Of a stretch of 64,000 nucleotides of DNA, positions 12,390 to 25,165 are shown piece by piece. The stretch comes from Siphonodentalium dalli (lineage: Eukaryota > Mollusca > Scaphopoda > Gadilida > Siphonodentaliidae). Under the pieces are notes generated by a model. That model saw only the letters and a program-made list of their open reading frames with translations, was not told the origin of the DNA and ran no database searches. The stretch lies in the NCBI GenBank assembly GCA_032622095.1, contig CP136064.1, positions 46,885,573-46,949,572 of the forward strand, written 5' to 3'. How positions within the stretch are numbered: the stretch's first letter is position 1; every line of letters begins with the position of its first letter. Both the position numbers and the translations under genes were made by a program.

Positions 12390-13170
12390 GTATGGTACGT
12401 TGTGTGTAGCCTACTTTTGATAGCGAAATTAATCATAGCTGTCTGACTATACTGTATACTAGTGTTCGCCCTCAGATAATCTGGTATGCTATATAGGTGG
12501 GCGAAATAAGAATGTCTCAATCTAAAACGTCCTATATATCACCATTACAGGACAAAACGAACACGGAATAAGTTTCCCGATTCTCCGTTTATATAGTGGG
12601 CAACAGAGAAACTATAGCTATCCATTGAGCAAAAACACATAAAGCTGGGTCAGTGAATCGGTGACCGAAGTAACGGCGACTTATTTCAAATTATCGACCC
12701 ATTGATGTACTTAGTTGTACATGTATATCACATGTATTGTGACATAACGCCATATACAATTGCCCATATGTCCCAATATATAGAACCCCAAACTCTAATA
12801 TTCGTGTTCGGTTTCTTAACGAAACCTCACACATCTTACTCCCAGCGAAGACATACACACAATGAAGATGGCTCCCAAATATGGTCAAGGGAAATGACCA
12901 TAACGGCGGAACCAATCCCGATGTGTATTACCAAACGCCTCATCTAATATGCATCCCAAATAGTATATAAGAAACAGCCACATCCCATCACATCATGCTT
13001 TCACTAGACTCATCTCATCTCGAGGTTCGTACACCTCTCCAGGCATCACCCACACCAGGCATCACCCATTCGGGGACCTTACTTCGCGGCAACTTGATTG
13101 TCACATTTGTATACACTGCTTGTATCTTATTCACGACGTAATAAAGACTTGTACCTATATATATCTATTA
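12390..13170. other. non-coding; possible solo-LTR-like segment
   Basis: A tatataag promoter-like site near 12965 is followed about 175 bases later by aataaag at 13140, the spacing expected of an LTR promoter and polyadenylation signal. Direct ends and a target duplication were not found. No coding sequence is recognised. Confidence 0.3.
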
Positions 13171-16100
13171 GAGCTTGAGCTGCATGTAGACCCCCCTCCC
13201 CCTATGCGGATTTTTGGTGGTTATGATATCTTTGTAGAACTATATCAGTCCTTCAATTTGCCGGTTGTTTGCCATCTGGCGATGGGGGCTTTATAGAGTT
13301 ATCGGTCTTTGAATCAAAGATGGCCGCCAACGTTGAATATCTAACCAGGTAAATTTCAATCCGCAATTAATCAGGAATTTTATGAGGTATTACGTCGTGC
13401 GATATGCCATTCTATTGATAATTGAGTACTCCTTATTTATTTGTAGGAAGAAATTTCATATATTTAAAATGGCCGCCAAAATGGCCATCGGAAGTGGAAA
13501 ATGTGACACTTTTTCACTAATATCTTCTATATCAGTTTCTGCTGTTTAGAACTGATTGAGAATTGTGACTTTATTTTGTATTGTTTATATTAACTGATCA
13601 TTGGGGCAATGAAATAAGAAATTCTTTGGGTCCTAGGCCCTTCCGATCCCTCAAAAAATTGACTTTACAGGAAGCGGTATAAAATTTTCACAAAAAAATC
13701 ACAATTGCGATTCTAGTCACATTTCAACAAGGAATGAGCAGAACTGTGTTATGTAAGTGAGACATGCCATTACCCGTAAATATTCCAAGTCATTGGAACC
13801 AAAATTGTTACTTTGGATCAAAATGGCCGCCAAAATATGGAAAATTGTAAATATTGTAAATATATTGCCCCAGCGTTCACTGCAATCGCTTACAATCTGT
13901 CTTATATCCATTGAAAACTAACATGTCTGATTCACCTTGGTTAAGTTTTAGTATTGTAACCCCTGACATTACCAGAAATATTGGATTTTACTCTCACACA
14001 CTTGACATAAATATCGGCAAAAATTAACTTTTCATGCTTTGATCATTTTTATTAAAAGTAAACTGTAACTAACTTTGATATGAACGGTGTTTATCGTTTT
14101 GGTCTAATGTAAATGTGTCACACTAAGGTCATTATAGAGCAAATTACTCAAGATGACTTCCAAAATGGCAACCAACTTGGGTAAAAAGTTCATTGTTCAC
14201 ATATATCCGGAACATTATTGTCTGCTGTTCCGAAAAGTTAGCAAATTGTAACTTACTTGGTTATTATGCATGTTAGGTAATCAACTGACAACTAAATATT
14301 ATTGGCTGTCCCGGTTCCTTATGCGGCATGACAAATTCATTTTAAAGTTGCTTATGGAATTTTGCCGAAAACCTCTTTTGGGATTCTGGCCACTTTGAAT
14401 CTTTGAAACGGAACTAAGATGAACCATAATCTGTGGTGACTATTCTGGCTATTTTGACTCATTAGGATAAAATTGATCACCTCGATATATGAGGGAGGTC
14501 AATATGGTAGCCAGTGAGTTACTGCATGGTCATAGGTGAGGTGAATATGTGTACATCATGGAGTTATTTTATGATCATGAATGATGTGAACAGATATACA
14601 AGGCATGTCTATATGATCGTGAGTGGGATGTCCATTGTGATATGTATATGTATACAATTAGTGGCCGTATGGTAATGTGTGAGCTGAATATGTTTACATG
14701 GAGTGACTGTATGGTTGTATGGTTATGTGTGGATGTACGGGTAACACGATGTGGCTGTACGGACAATGATATTGTGTGCGGATATAACAGGAATAGCTAC
14801 AATGTCATATATGTGTTGTTTATGTATATATGGAGTGACTATGGTCATGGGTGGGATGCATAGGTGTATATTTGGTGGCTGTATTGCCACATGTGGGTGA
14901 CCATGTATACATCTGGTGTCTATGTGATCATGGGTGGGGTATATGGATAAATAGGGAGTGGTTGGATGAATATGTGTAATGTGTATAGGTGTACATGGAC
15001 TGACATCACGGTCATGAATATAGATGCCTGAGTATATCTGGGTGGTCGTTGGCAGCGTGTAGGTATATAGGGGGTGCCGTGGTGGTAATGGGTGGGATGT
15101 ATATTTATATATGTCGTGGATGTATATTGTCATCGGTGGATGTATAGGTAAACAGGGAGTAACTGTGTGATCATGGATGGCGTGTATGAGTACACAGCGA
15201 GTGACTGAATTGTCATGTGTGGGGTGTATATAAAAGTCTGGAATGTATAATTGATCATGTGTGAGAAGTATTGGTACACCTGGAAGGACTTTATTGTCAT
15301 TGTTGATGTGTATATGTACACCTGGAGTGACTCTATGGGCATGTTTGTGTTGCATATGAATATGCCGAGTGGATATATGACCATGGGTATGGTGAATAGG
15401 TATACAGGGAGAGACTGTGTGGCAATTAATGAAATGAATAGGTGTACAAGGAGTGACCGTGTGATCACCAATGTGGTGAATATGTATACACGGAGTGAAA
15501 TGGGTCAGGTGTAGGAGTATACCTGGTGTGCATGTATGGTGACTCATTGTCATATGTTATGTGTACGGGTATACGCCAAGTGGTTGTATGGTCATTGGGC
15601 GAGTGGTATATATGTATAGCACTGTGACTATATGACCATTGCTGAGGTGCATATGTATACCTGGAGTCACTCTATGGTTATGCGTGGGGTGTATATGCTT
15701 ATCTTGAGTGGCTATTTCGCAATTGGCGTGGCGAGTAGATATGCAGGGATTGACCGTATGACCAATGGTGATGTGAATATGTGTACCTGTAGTGACTGTA
15801 TGATCATGAATGTGGTGAATACAGGGAGTGGCTATATGGTCATGGGTCAGGTGTAACAGTTTACATGGTGTACATGTATGTTGACCCATGCCTGTGTGGG
15901 GTGTATGGGTATACACAAGTGGGGTTATATGACCATTGGTGAGGTGCATATGTATACATGGAGCGATGCAATGGTCATAGGTGGGGTGTATATGTATACC
16001 TTGAGTGGCTATTTGGCCATGGGTGTGGAACATAGGTACACATGGATTGACTTTATGGCCAATGGTGAGGTCAATAGGTATACAATGATTGACTGTGTGA

Positions 16101-18213
16101 TCAAGAATGTGGTGAATATGTATACATATAGTGACGATACGGTCATTGGTCAGTTGTAGGAGGTATACCTGGTGTGCATGCATTACATTGTTATTGACAG
16201 ATGTATGGTCATGTGTGGTGTGCAGGGATATACACAAGTATGGCTGTGTGGTTATGGGTGAGGTGTATGTTTATAAAGCGAGCGACTATATTGTCATATG
16301 TGTATTGTTTATTTGTATTTGGAGTGACTGTATGGCCCTGGTGGGTTGTACATGTGTACATTGGGTGGCTATCGCTTTCCACAATAACTCAATGATATGT
16401 TACTTGATATAGAGATCACACCAGAGAGTCCTCATTGGTGGCGTGTATGCACGATGGAGAAATGTTAAACGATTTTCCTGACAATAGTTGATAAATGTTT
16501 ATGCTAATGGGCAAGAGTAGCCACATATTATGGTCGGATGGTCCCTCTCAGTTCCGTTTCAAAGTTCTGCCCATTTATTTTCAAAAACTTAGCCAGAATC
16601 CCAAAAGACGTTTTCGGCACAATTGTACACTGCACATTTTAAAATTAAATGATCGTGCCTCATAATGTACAGTGCTAAGCAGAATATAAAATGTAGTTGT
16701 CAGTCGATTAACTAAAGTGTATAATAACAAAGTTTGTCACACTTTGCTACCTTTTCGGAACAGCAGATAATTATGTTCCGGATATATGTGAAAATCAACT
16801 TTTTACCCAATTTAGTTGCCATTTTGGAAGCCACCTTGAGTAATTTGGTCATTACACACCTTATTGTGACACATTTAAGATAGATAAAAACAATAAACAC
16901 CTCTCATGCCAAAGATAGTTACAGTTTACTTGCAAAAAATGGTTCAAACATGAGAAGAGATTTTTTGCCGATATTTATGTCACGTTTGTGAGAGTGAAAT
17001 CCAATATTTCTGGTAATGTCTTTGTTACAATAGTTAGTAAGAATGTTAGTATTCAATGTATAGAAGGCAGAATAGCCAATTTCATTCATCAACCACAAAT
17101 TGTAAGCGATGCCATGACACACTGGGGCAATATCTATCATTTTCCAGTTTCATGTTTTGGCGGCCATTTTGATCCAAAGTAACAACTTTTGTTCCTATGA
17201 ATTGGAGTATCCATGTATAATGGTAGTCCTCACTTACATTCCACAGTTGTGCTCATTTTTGTTGAAATTTTAACAGAAACCCAATTGTGATTTTTTGGTG
17301 AAATTTTATACCACATTCTGTAAAATCAAACTTTTGAGGGAACGGAGGGGGCTAGGACCCCAATAATTGCTTTTTTCATTATCCCAATGATTAGTTAATA
17401 TAAAACTATAAAAAATAAGGTCATAATCGTCAACCAGTTCCAAACAGCAGAAACTGATCAAGAAGATATGAGTGAAAAATAGTCATATTTTCTACTTCCG
17501 GTGGCCATATTGGCGGCCATTTTGAATATATGAAATTTATTAATACCTCTCAATAAGGACTACTCAACTATCAATAGAATAACATATCGCACGACTTAAT
17601 ATCTCATAAACTGCCCGAGTGATTGCGAATTAAAATTTATCAAGTCAGATATTCAATTTTGGCGGCCATCTTGGATTCAATGGCCTCGAAACATGTGAAC
17701 ATTGACTACCTATATGCATCCATGTGCTCGTAGAATGTTATAGAAAACTGCCCTGGTCTATGTTCTCGTGGAAAATAATGAAAACATCGGTATTGTTCAT
17801 AGTTTAATCACGTTATGCATGCGTAAGTTCACACACTGTACTTTTTCAGATATATCTTCAAAATAAACGAAAAATCATATCATCGGTGTCACTTTAAGAA
17901 AAATATCGAGTCAGGTGCCCATGTGATGCTATCTACGCAGACACGTGTTATATTCAGTTCGAATGAAACTGAGTTTGAGAAGATACATACAGTTTTAGTA
18001 TTAATTTTGAGAGAAATATTTCCCCTACCCCCAATAAGGATTTTATCACAAAAAATCACAGTAGTTTTATAAAAATCGCTATAAAATGAAAAAGCCCCCA
18101 CGCCCGAGTGGCAAACAAGCAGAAAAATGTGTGAAATACATCCCTCTATCGGAAAAACATAGTCGGCTAAAATCCGCACAGGGGGGGGGGTGGACATATG
18201 GTAGCTCAAAGTC
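13171..18213. mobile_element. 5.0-kb inverted-repeat element
   Basis: The left end gagcttgagctgcatgtaga (13171) is mirrored by tggacatatggtagctcaaa (ending about 18210), each next to a C- or G-rich run and atgcggattttt / aaaatccgcac. Arms of about 1.3 and 1.7 kb then match in reverse complement through several blocks, for example cgtcgtgcgatatgccattc at 13394 and its mirror near 17585, and ggatcaaaatggccgcc at 13815 and its mirror near 17160. The right arm carries an extra segment around 17690-17880. The centre is a minisatellite. No transposase frame is visible, so this is a non-autonomous or decayed element. Confidence 0.85.
14440..16420. repeat. 42-bp minisatellite core
   Basis: Units of 42 bases built on gagtgactNtatggNcatg, variable gtgggtgtat and atgtatac fill the centre of the 5-kb element. 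Two points 42 apart are 15319 and 15361. Because 42 is a multiple of three, long frames stay open on the minus strand (about 14723-15553 and 15557-16237), translating to a 14-residue Thr/His/Pro repeat of HTVTPCTPIHF type. Shorter frames open on the plus strand. They have no recognisable domain, signal peptide or splice context, so they are treated as repeat-derived. Confidence 0.8.
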
Positions 18214-18360
18214 TATATGTGTTCATTACCTCACAGTATTTGAGAGGTGCATTTAAAAAAAAATGTGAATTCTTGTCTACAAACGGACTCATATCACAAT
18301 ATCAATCTGATTTAACCAAATAAGAAGGTTAAATATAAATATTCAGTTGATTGTATAACT

Positions 18361-19001
18361 CTCCAAAAAATCTACTTTGCATACATAAGACCACCCCTAG
18401 AATATGCCTCATGCATATGGGACAACTGCTCAGAAACAGAGAGAGAATTTATTGAGAAAATACAGTACGAAGTGGCCAGACTAATAACTGGCGGGTATAA
18501 AAGCATAAATGTCCTTTATCTCAGTGAATTGGGCTGGGAAAAGTTTAAAGAAGAAGAAAATCCAAACTCCACAAATTTTATAAAATATTCTATCGCCAAG
18601 CACCGCCTCTACTCTGTAACACAGTTAACCGCCATCACACATGAGCAGACAGACATTAATTCAGAAGGATAGACTTAAGACCCCCATGTTCTGAAACGTC
18701 GTCGTATATCAACTCGTTATTACCCGCAACTTCACGAGAATATAATGCACTCCCTGACTCCGATAGTTTGAAAATGTTTAAAAATAAACTGAACTCTGAT
18801 TTACGCCAGAAGCAGTCGAAGGTGCGACATTATAACTATTCAAAATACCATAAAGCTTGTATAATTCACGCACAACTACGCCTCAAATGTAGCAATCTTA
18901 ATGATGACATCTGCCAAATAACTTATTTAGGACGAACAAGAGCACGTATGGACAAATCGAAACCGCTTACCACGTCTTACTGTTCTTCCCCAAATACTTG
19001 A
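18361..19001 (+). pseudogene. LINE reverse-transcriptase C-terminal remnant
   Basis: Plus-strand frame 18361-18669 reads YIRPPLEYASCIWDN, then EKIQYEVARLITG and LSELGWEKF. This is the conserved block after the polymerase domain in jockey/RTE-like LINE ORF2 proteins (RPxLEYASxVWDN, LExIQxxAARIVTG, LGWExL). After a frameshift at about 18670 the next frame continues with a PATSREYNALPDSDS segment and FKNKLN (18768 on), the family's following SLWNxLP and FKxKL region. It ends at 19001. The fingers, palm and endonuclease parts are absent, and the frame is broken at least once. It is a dead 5'-truncated copy. Family recognition is from memory of the motifs. Confidence 0.8.
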
Positions 19002-20532
19002 GCATTAGAAACGAAACCTTCTCCAGTTTACAACTCTGGAGAACAGATATTATAGCAACACCCAAGGGTGCTTATACCTAAGGCATGTGTATGACGTCAT
19101 ATATTTTTTTCTATATCCATCAGTGAATTTTCAAGATCGTGGGTATAGATTTTGGAGAAATTGTCACGTGACTTCCGGTTAGCAACCGTGTGGAGATTGC
19201 AAAAAACGCGGAATTGGAAATTAAGCATCGCGATAAAAATGAAAGTAACTACTTCACAACTTACGAAGAATTAACATGTGATTTAAGTCTATTAATTTCA
19301 TTTAGACCAATTTCGTTGGTCAGCTTAATGAAAACGAAAACTGAAGAAGTCATGACGATAATCCATACAATATTTTACAATCCACGACACGTCTTGTCAA
19401 TTTGGCATATCGTGACCACTTCATGGTGTTAGGGAAATTAAGCAATTTATATCATCAGCCCATGTATGTGTGTGGCACCCATGCATCATTAAAGGTGTGA
19501 GCAGCTGATAAGGAATGGCTGTGCATATAAACAAAACAACTAGATTCCAAGAACCTGATGACAGGTAGGACATTGGCAGAATTAAAATAAATGTTCCTCA
19601 CAAGTCCAGGCAGTCATATTGAGAAAGTAAATTGAAGCGAACAGAGTGATTATTATTCTAACAAATTCCGTGTCATTACTGTTTATGTGCTGTTTTATAA
19701 TACAACAAATATGGTGTGCATAAAAGTTAAGAATGGAAGTAAATATAAGGACATGAGACATATCTGGGGTTTCAGAAGCGGGCAGTTCAAGCCTGTGCAT
19801 ACACAAGGATGGAAATATGGAAATATTCTAAAAATAAAGTTCGGAGAACACATGTTCGAAACAGTATAAATAGCTCACCAAAAGTTAACCCTCTGCAAAC
19901 CACTTCAATTGACAAATGCCGGACTGGGAAGGAACATGTAGAGTCATCTATTTTTACAAGATCCAAATGCACTCAACCATCATGGTCAAAAGAAAGATAT
20001 TCTGCACCTGAAAAAGCAAGGTATATTAAGTTCTGATTATCTGATACCAATAATAATTATATTAACACACTTTTAAAGCAGATATCCACCATTAAACAGC
20101 CATAGTGTAAGAATGGAAAAATTCAAAATGAGCTTCAGACCCATATTCTGGTGATTCTTCATACATATTAATGCAGTTGATACTTAAATTTGAGTACGAT
20201 ATGGTGGAAATAGTTTTTGTTGAAAAATAATGTGAACATTTTGCATATAATCATGAGAAAATTAATAAAAATTACAAATTTTTTTTTTTTGCTTTAAAGG
20301 GGTTAACAAATGAAATTCGTCCTTGCTGTAATCAAGAAATGCTGTCATCACCATGATTTATAGTGATTTGACCAACTTTTAGCATCAAAACAGAAGTTGG
20401 ACTGACTAGAAGACTAAATATTTAACATAACTGGTTGGGGGGGGGGGGGGGGTGTACTTGATTTTTCAAAATTTAGGGTCTAAATGTATAATAAATATTT
20501 AAAAAAGCTCCAATAAAAAAAAGAAACCATCA
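19002..20532. other. non-coding, nothing firm
   Basis: Several frames of 60-80 codons occur (19190-19432, 19687-19869, 19809-20036), but I cannot match them to a family. They may be upstream parts of the transposon whose transposase follows, which is conjecture. A G-rich tract of about 18 bases lies near 20437-20454. Confidence 0.35.
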
Positions 20533-22171
20533 GTGTGGGAAAGGAAGAGCAACTCATATAGATCTGTTCACATTCGATGTAACGCTGAGATGTGGAATTT
20601 CACATTCCGAGAACATAAGTCAGACCATCCAGATTGTGATGGATTTCTACATTGGGATATGGCAGCCGAAGAGTGTCGTGGGTTGTGTTCGCGACAACGA
20701 ATGATGTGTAACATGTGCAAATATAAATATAAGATGTTTAATCTATGCGAAGAGGTAATAACTGGAAAGCGTGGTCGCAGAACATCACAACAAAATATCG
20801 GTTTGCGTATTGGCCTGAGTAAAACCCCAATAGCTGCTAATGCGTTGCGTCGAATATGTTTGAGTCCAAACATCAGAGCTCCATCAACACGAGGCCTGCA
20901 AAAACAGGTAATAAGGTACTTGGATCCATAATTGACAAAAATAAACTTGATCTGCAAACTCGACGTTCAGAGTTAGTGAAAATACAGAGGCGAGAGGGTA
21001 AAACAAATCCAAGAAATGTCGATATGCAAGCCGACGCCGTTTATAATAATCCCCTATACAGCGGGCGGGGAAAAACCCGTTTCAACCAGCAACACAAGTA
21101 ATTTTCTCAATTGCTGAGAACGTAACGCCAAACCATGATATTATTGGGTTGACAGTTCATAACAAATTATGTTCAAAGGGCTGCCATTTAAAAGCCAAGT
21201 CATCACATAGGTGTTTTAAAGATGATTGCTGTGTTACGTTGCCCTTTGAACATAGCATTGGTGACGAAAAAACCTGGGCAAAGGAGACACTTCATGATTT
21301 AAAGGAAAAAAGTGGTATTCATGCTGATGTTCTGACAACTGATGGGGATGCCGCAACTGGTTTAGCAGCACAGGAGTTGTTTGAAGAGGACATAACCGAT
21401 TCGCAACCCTTGCACCAGCTGGATACCACACATGTTTCCAGGAATCACAGAAAGTTTATCCGACACCACAAAATACTTCCTGATGTTATCGTTGGTTCGA
21501 CTGCTAAATCCCGAGATCAAACACAGGGCAAGATGGCAATAGACTTATCAGACCGATGTGGTGCGGAAATAAGAAAGGCTTTACAAAAATTCCCAACAAA
21601 CATTCAGCTTATTAAGAATAAACTTTCATATGTGTGTGACGCTGTAACACAATGTTACCAGGGCAGGCACACGCTATGTAAAGAACATTATTTTGTGTGC
21701 AAGGGCACGGTTAAGGACAACTGGCTCATCAAAAGTAACTTTTTGCCCAAAGAATTCAAACTAAAGAAATCACCTCAGTCTGAAGAAGTCATTCGCGAAC
21801 TTGTAAATCATCGACTCAATCCTGCCATGCTCGATAAAACCTGTGCGAACACCAACACACAAAAGGTGGAAAGTTTTAATCGAGCCTTAACAACGGCAAT
21901 TCCAAAAAATGTGACATTTTCAATGAATGTGTTCGGTCGGGCACATTCAGTATGCCATTCAATAAATTGTGCAGCATCAAATTCAATAAAAAGTTTGTGT
22001 GATAATCTTGGCTGCAAAATAGCCGATGGTTCAAAGGTTGACAGATCATTACATCAAGATCAGAAAGACACTGAGTGCAGACGTCAGCACAAGAGAACGA
22101 TGAAGGCTAAACGTACTCGTGTCGATAAAAGAAAATGCTATATGACTTGTATGAGCAACACCAAGAGGTGA
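20533..22171 (+). pseudogene. Mutator-like (MULE) DDE transposase, frameshifted
   Basis: Three consecutive plus-strand frames make one protein. Frame one (to about 20905) carries GFLHWDMAAEECRGL, a CNMCKYKYKMF cysteine pair and GLRIGLSKTPI. Frame two continues with GNKVLGSIIDK up to about 21075. Frame three continues with PFQPATQVIFSIAEN and runs to the stop at 22171. In the last 340 residues a candidate catalytic triad is D65 (LTTDGDAAT), D92 (QLDTTHVSRN, with H95) and E241 (NTQKVESFNRAL). The GRHTLCKEHYFVC motif (H174, C177, H180, C184) lies between D92 and E241. The layout fits the Mutator-like transposase family common in invertebrate genomes. Two frameshifts, near 20903 and 21073, without splice signals argue for a recent pseudogene. 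Terminal inverted repeats were not located. Confidence 0.8.
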
Positions 22172-22800
22172 TTAAGTACAAAACAAACTCAAACATGCCA
22201 TCCTGAAGTACCTCTAAATCTGATGACATTGTAGCCGCAGAACGTTCATATGGAAAATACTATAAGGGGAAGAGGGTTAATATAAAAAACAAAATCTGTC
22301 AAATAATACCTAATGTTAGGCCCTATATAATACATGGTGGATTACATCCCAAACAGTCCTCGTTCAACTTGCAGCTCAATCTCCCCTGATTATCTTGGTG
22401 ACTTTCCCACAAATGGGCGGGGTTAATACACCCCTCTGTCCACATAAATGGCTAGCTTCTTATGCTCCTGGGCCACTGAATGGCGGTATCTGCTGGCGCG
22501 TCAGTTGGTCCCGAATAACTAGGGCTAGTCGGTGGGTCTTCATGCGTTTATATACGCCATCTGGCCATTTAACCCATACCACCCCATGGCCCTGGTGCTT
22601 AGTTCCATGCCATAGCATGCAGGTCCCAAATGGGCCCCCAAGTCGACTTCTTCTGTTCAGTTTTGATGTACAATTTGTATAGAAAGTGTTCATTTTGAGA
22701 TTTTTAATAGAAATTTGAGAGGGAGTTTGACTAAAATTCTATACTAGGACCTGGAATGGCTGGATAAGATGATGTATGTTTTTGGTTTGAATCTGCTTTA
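22172..22800. other. non-coding, possibly transposon 3' flank
   Basis: A 95-codon frame at 22395-22682 is unlike any family I know and is GC-richer than its surroundings. It may be part of the Mutator-like element's tail. No terminal repeat was identified. Confidence 0.35.
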
Positions 22801-23250
22801 GGTTAGAAGGAACCAAATGTTTTCCATAGGCGACAATGCTAACATATATTGATACTGTTTAAAAATAACACATACAAATTACCTTATTTTGCAAAAATCG
22901 AACCTACTGATCCTTAACACAAATTATGACACAATGCCTTTGGTCGGAACTACCTCTTTTTTATTTAAAAGTCAGCGCTTTTGAAACTACCGTCAGATTC
23001 GCAGAAAATTTCCCATACCAAAATAGTACAGGTATCATAAATGTTAAAATGCGTTACAGACACCCTTAATGGACAGATTCATGAATCTTCTTTAAATGAA
23101 TCAATAGACTATAAAGCATATTTTATTTCATCACAAATATTTTGCTCATAGTTTAACCCAATCACCAGCCAGAGTGTTTTTTATGCTGAATTGAGATATC
23201 GTGTAAATTCAACAAGGGGCATAATCCACCCTATTTAGTTCCTTCTAACC
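22801..23250. mobile_element. 450-bp MITE with GGTTAGAAGGAACYAAA ends
   Basis: The left end ggttagaaggaaccaaatg is the inverse of the right end atttagttccttctaacc. The interior is AT-rich and non-coding. No target duplication longer than a few bases is evident. Confidence 0.7.
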
Positions 23251-24075
23251 TGCATATTTGATCGTAAATTGTTGCTTTTGGGACACTGTTACCTTTTCGA
23301 TTGTGGAAAATTGTTAAGATGGTCTGATTTCGGTTTCTGTGATAACCGGACAAGTTTAAATTCTGCGAAAATCGACTTAATCATTGACAATTTCCACTAA
23401 GAGATTTATGCCAATCATGGCATGATCCATTCCATGGTCTGACTTCATTCAGTGCTGTGTTGTGAATTAGTATCAAAACACTGGCACATATACTGACACC
23501 TGAGGATACGGGTACAATTAACACGAGCTTCGATGTCAACCAATAGTGACAATAATAACAACAACAGCTCAACGAGCAGCTATTGCGATTAGAATGTTGA
23601 AAATGCAGTTGACAGTGTTCAGAATCTGATTGTTTCAAAGCACATGCATCATTGTATGTACATTTACAAGAGAGGATATACATGTACTTTGTGCACCAGT
23701 GTAATTCAACAAAACCGTAAACAATGAACTGACGCCGCGCCGTGATGGATGATCACATATATACAATTCCAACTTTACAATTACACAGACCAATTCATCC
23801 CGTGTTCATCAATTTTCATTGAAACGTGTGGATATGAGACATTGCCATTATTCGCCATGTTATTGTCAAGTTACCGGTATTACGACAATTTACCGGGAGT
23901 ACACTATTGGTTGGATGTTCTTATCAAACCATCTTTGGCTGACTCACTGATATTCATGGAAAATGTGCGACTACAGGAGAACATTGTCGCCAAGTCATTG
24001 TGCACAGTTATTATGGGATCTGCTGTTGTCTTGAAGGTTCCAATCCCAACTAGCTGATATTGATACCGGTATATA
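23251..24075. other. non-coding, nothing recognised
   Basis: Open frames of about 100 codons occur on each strand (23381-23683 minus, 23749-24057 plus). They lack recognisable domains, and neither has supporting splice or regulatory signals. Confidence 0.4.
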
Positions 24076-24228
24076 CAATACCAGTCAAAAGAAGTGGTAT
24101 ATTAAGCGCGCTATTTTCGCAGATTTTTTGTATTGTGCTATAATCACACGTTTTTCTAAATTAAGCGCGCTCAATATCACAATAAAGGTGCGTCGAAAAT
24201 ACCACTTTATCTGACTGGTACAGTATTG
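24076..24228. mobile_element. 153-bp MITE / hairpin
   Basis: caataccagtcaaaagaagt at the left end is mirrored by actttatctgactggtacag at the right end, with an inner attaagcgcgct pair. The whole unit could fold on itself. Confidence 0.7.
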
Positions 24229-24959
24229 TTATGATGTACGGATTCACCTGTTAAAACAAAAACTGTGTTTACAAGTGACTGGACAATTTCACGCCTTATA
24301 TGTTACCAAAAAGTATGCCATTAAGATATTTTACTTTTACATGTACATAAATTTGAGTTTTAACTGTGAAACATGTAGCTTTGTTCTTGTTATGGCTTAA
24401 AAGGGCATGCCGATTCATGTTTTATAATGGTCTAAATTAGTATTACTCATAACTGAATAGTGATGGGTTGGCTTATCAGCTATTACTAGTATAGTTTTTT
24501 ATTTACAGCCATATTTATACAGTAGTTAGTGAAAGGCGAACACATTACGCGTGCGCAGCCTTTTCCGGATTAAATTCTATGAGGCAGATAACAAGCTTGA
24601 TCCTCTGCAGACTGCTAACTTTCATAAGTAGCGTCTATCACTTTATGCATTGAGGATTTACATTTCATCTAAACTATGATCATAACATAAGAACTAAGAT
24701 GTATTTTTCAGTTACGAATAATACTAGTTTCGACCATTCAAAAACATATGAATCGTAATGCCAACCGGGAAATCTTATTGTCACCATGGGAACCTGGCTA
24801 ATGCTATGGTAAATTAGCAAATGAAAAGCAAAACATTGGTGTTGACCCATGAAAAATACCATTGGTCTGACCTTTATTAGTTAGGTCTTGATATTAATTA
24901 AAGGGTGCTGATCCGTAAAAAATACAACGGTCTGACAGTTACTGGTTACGGTCTGCCAG
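24229..24959. other. non-coding, nothing recognised
   Basis: AT-rich sequence without a credible exon or RNA gene. Confidence 0.4.
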
Positions 24960-25165
24960 TTACTATAACGGTTTTATACCGTGGAACATGCTACGACCTG
25001 ACCGTATGTTTACGGTCAAATGTTGGCAGCGATGTTGCGCGGTCTCAGACCGTTAAAGCGACGGCATTATACCGTGGAACATGCTACGGTCTGACCGTAT
25101 GTTTAACGGTCAAAAGTTGGCAGCGATGTTGCGCGGTCTCAGACCGTTGAAACGACGGTATTTTT
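24960..25165 (+). repeat. 93-bp tandem duplication
   Basis: The block ataccgtggaacatgctacg to gcgcggtctcagaccgtt occurs at 24976 and again at 25069. Each copy contains repeated acggt/accgt half-sites in opposite orientations. Confidence 0.85.

Noticed and set aside
22395-22682. 95-codon frame after the Mutator-like transposase
   Set aside because: Rich in Pro, Trp and Cys by base composition, with a matching frame on the opposite strand and no known domain.
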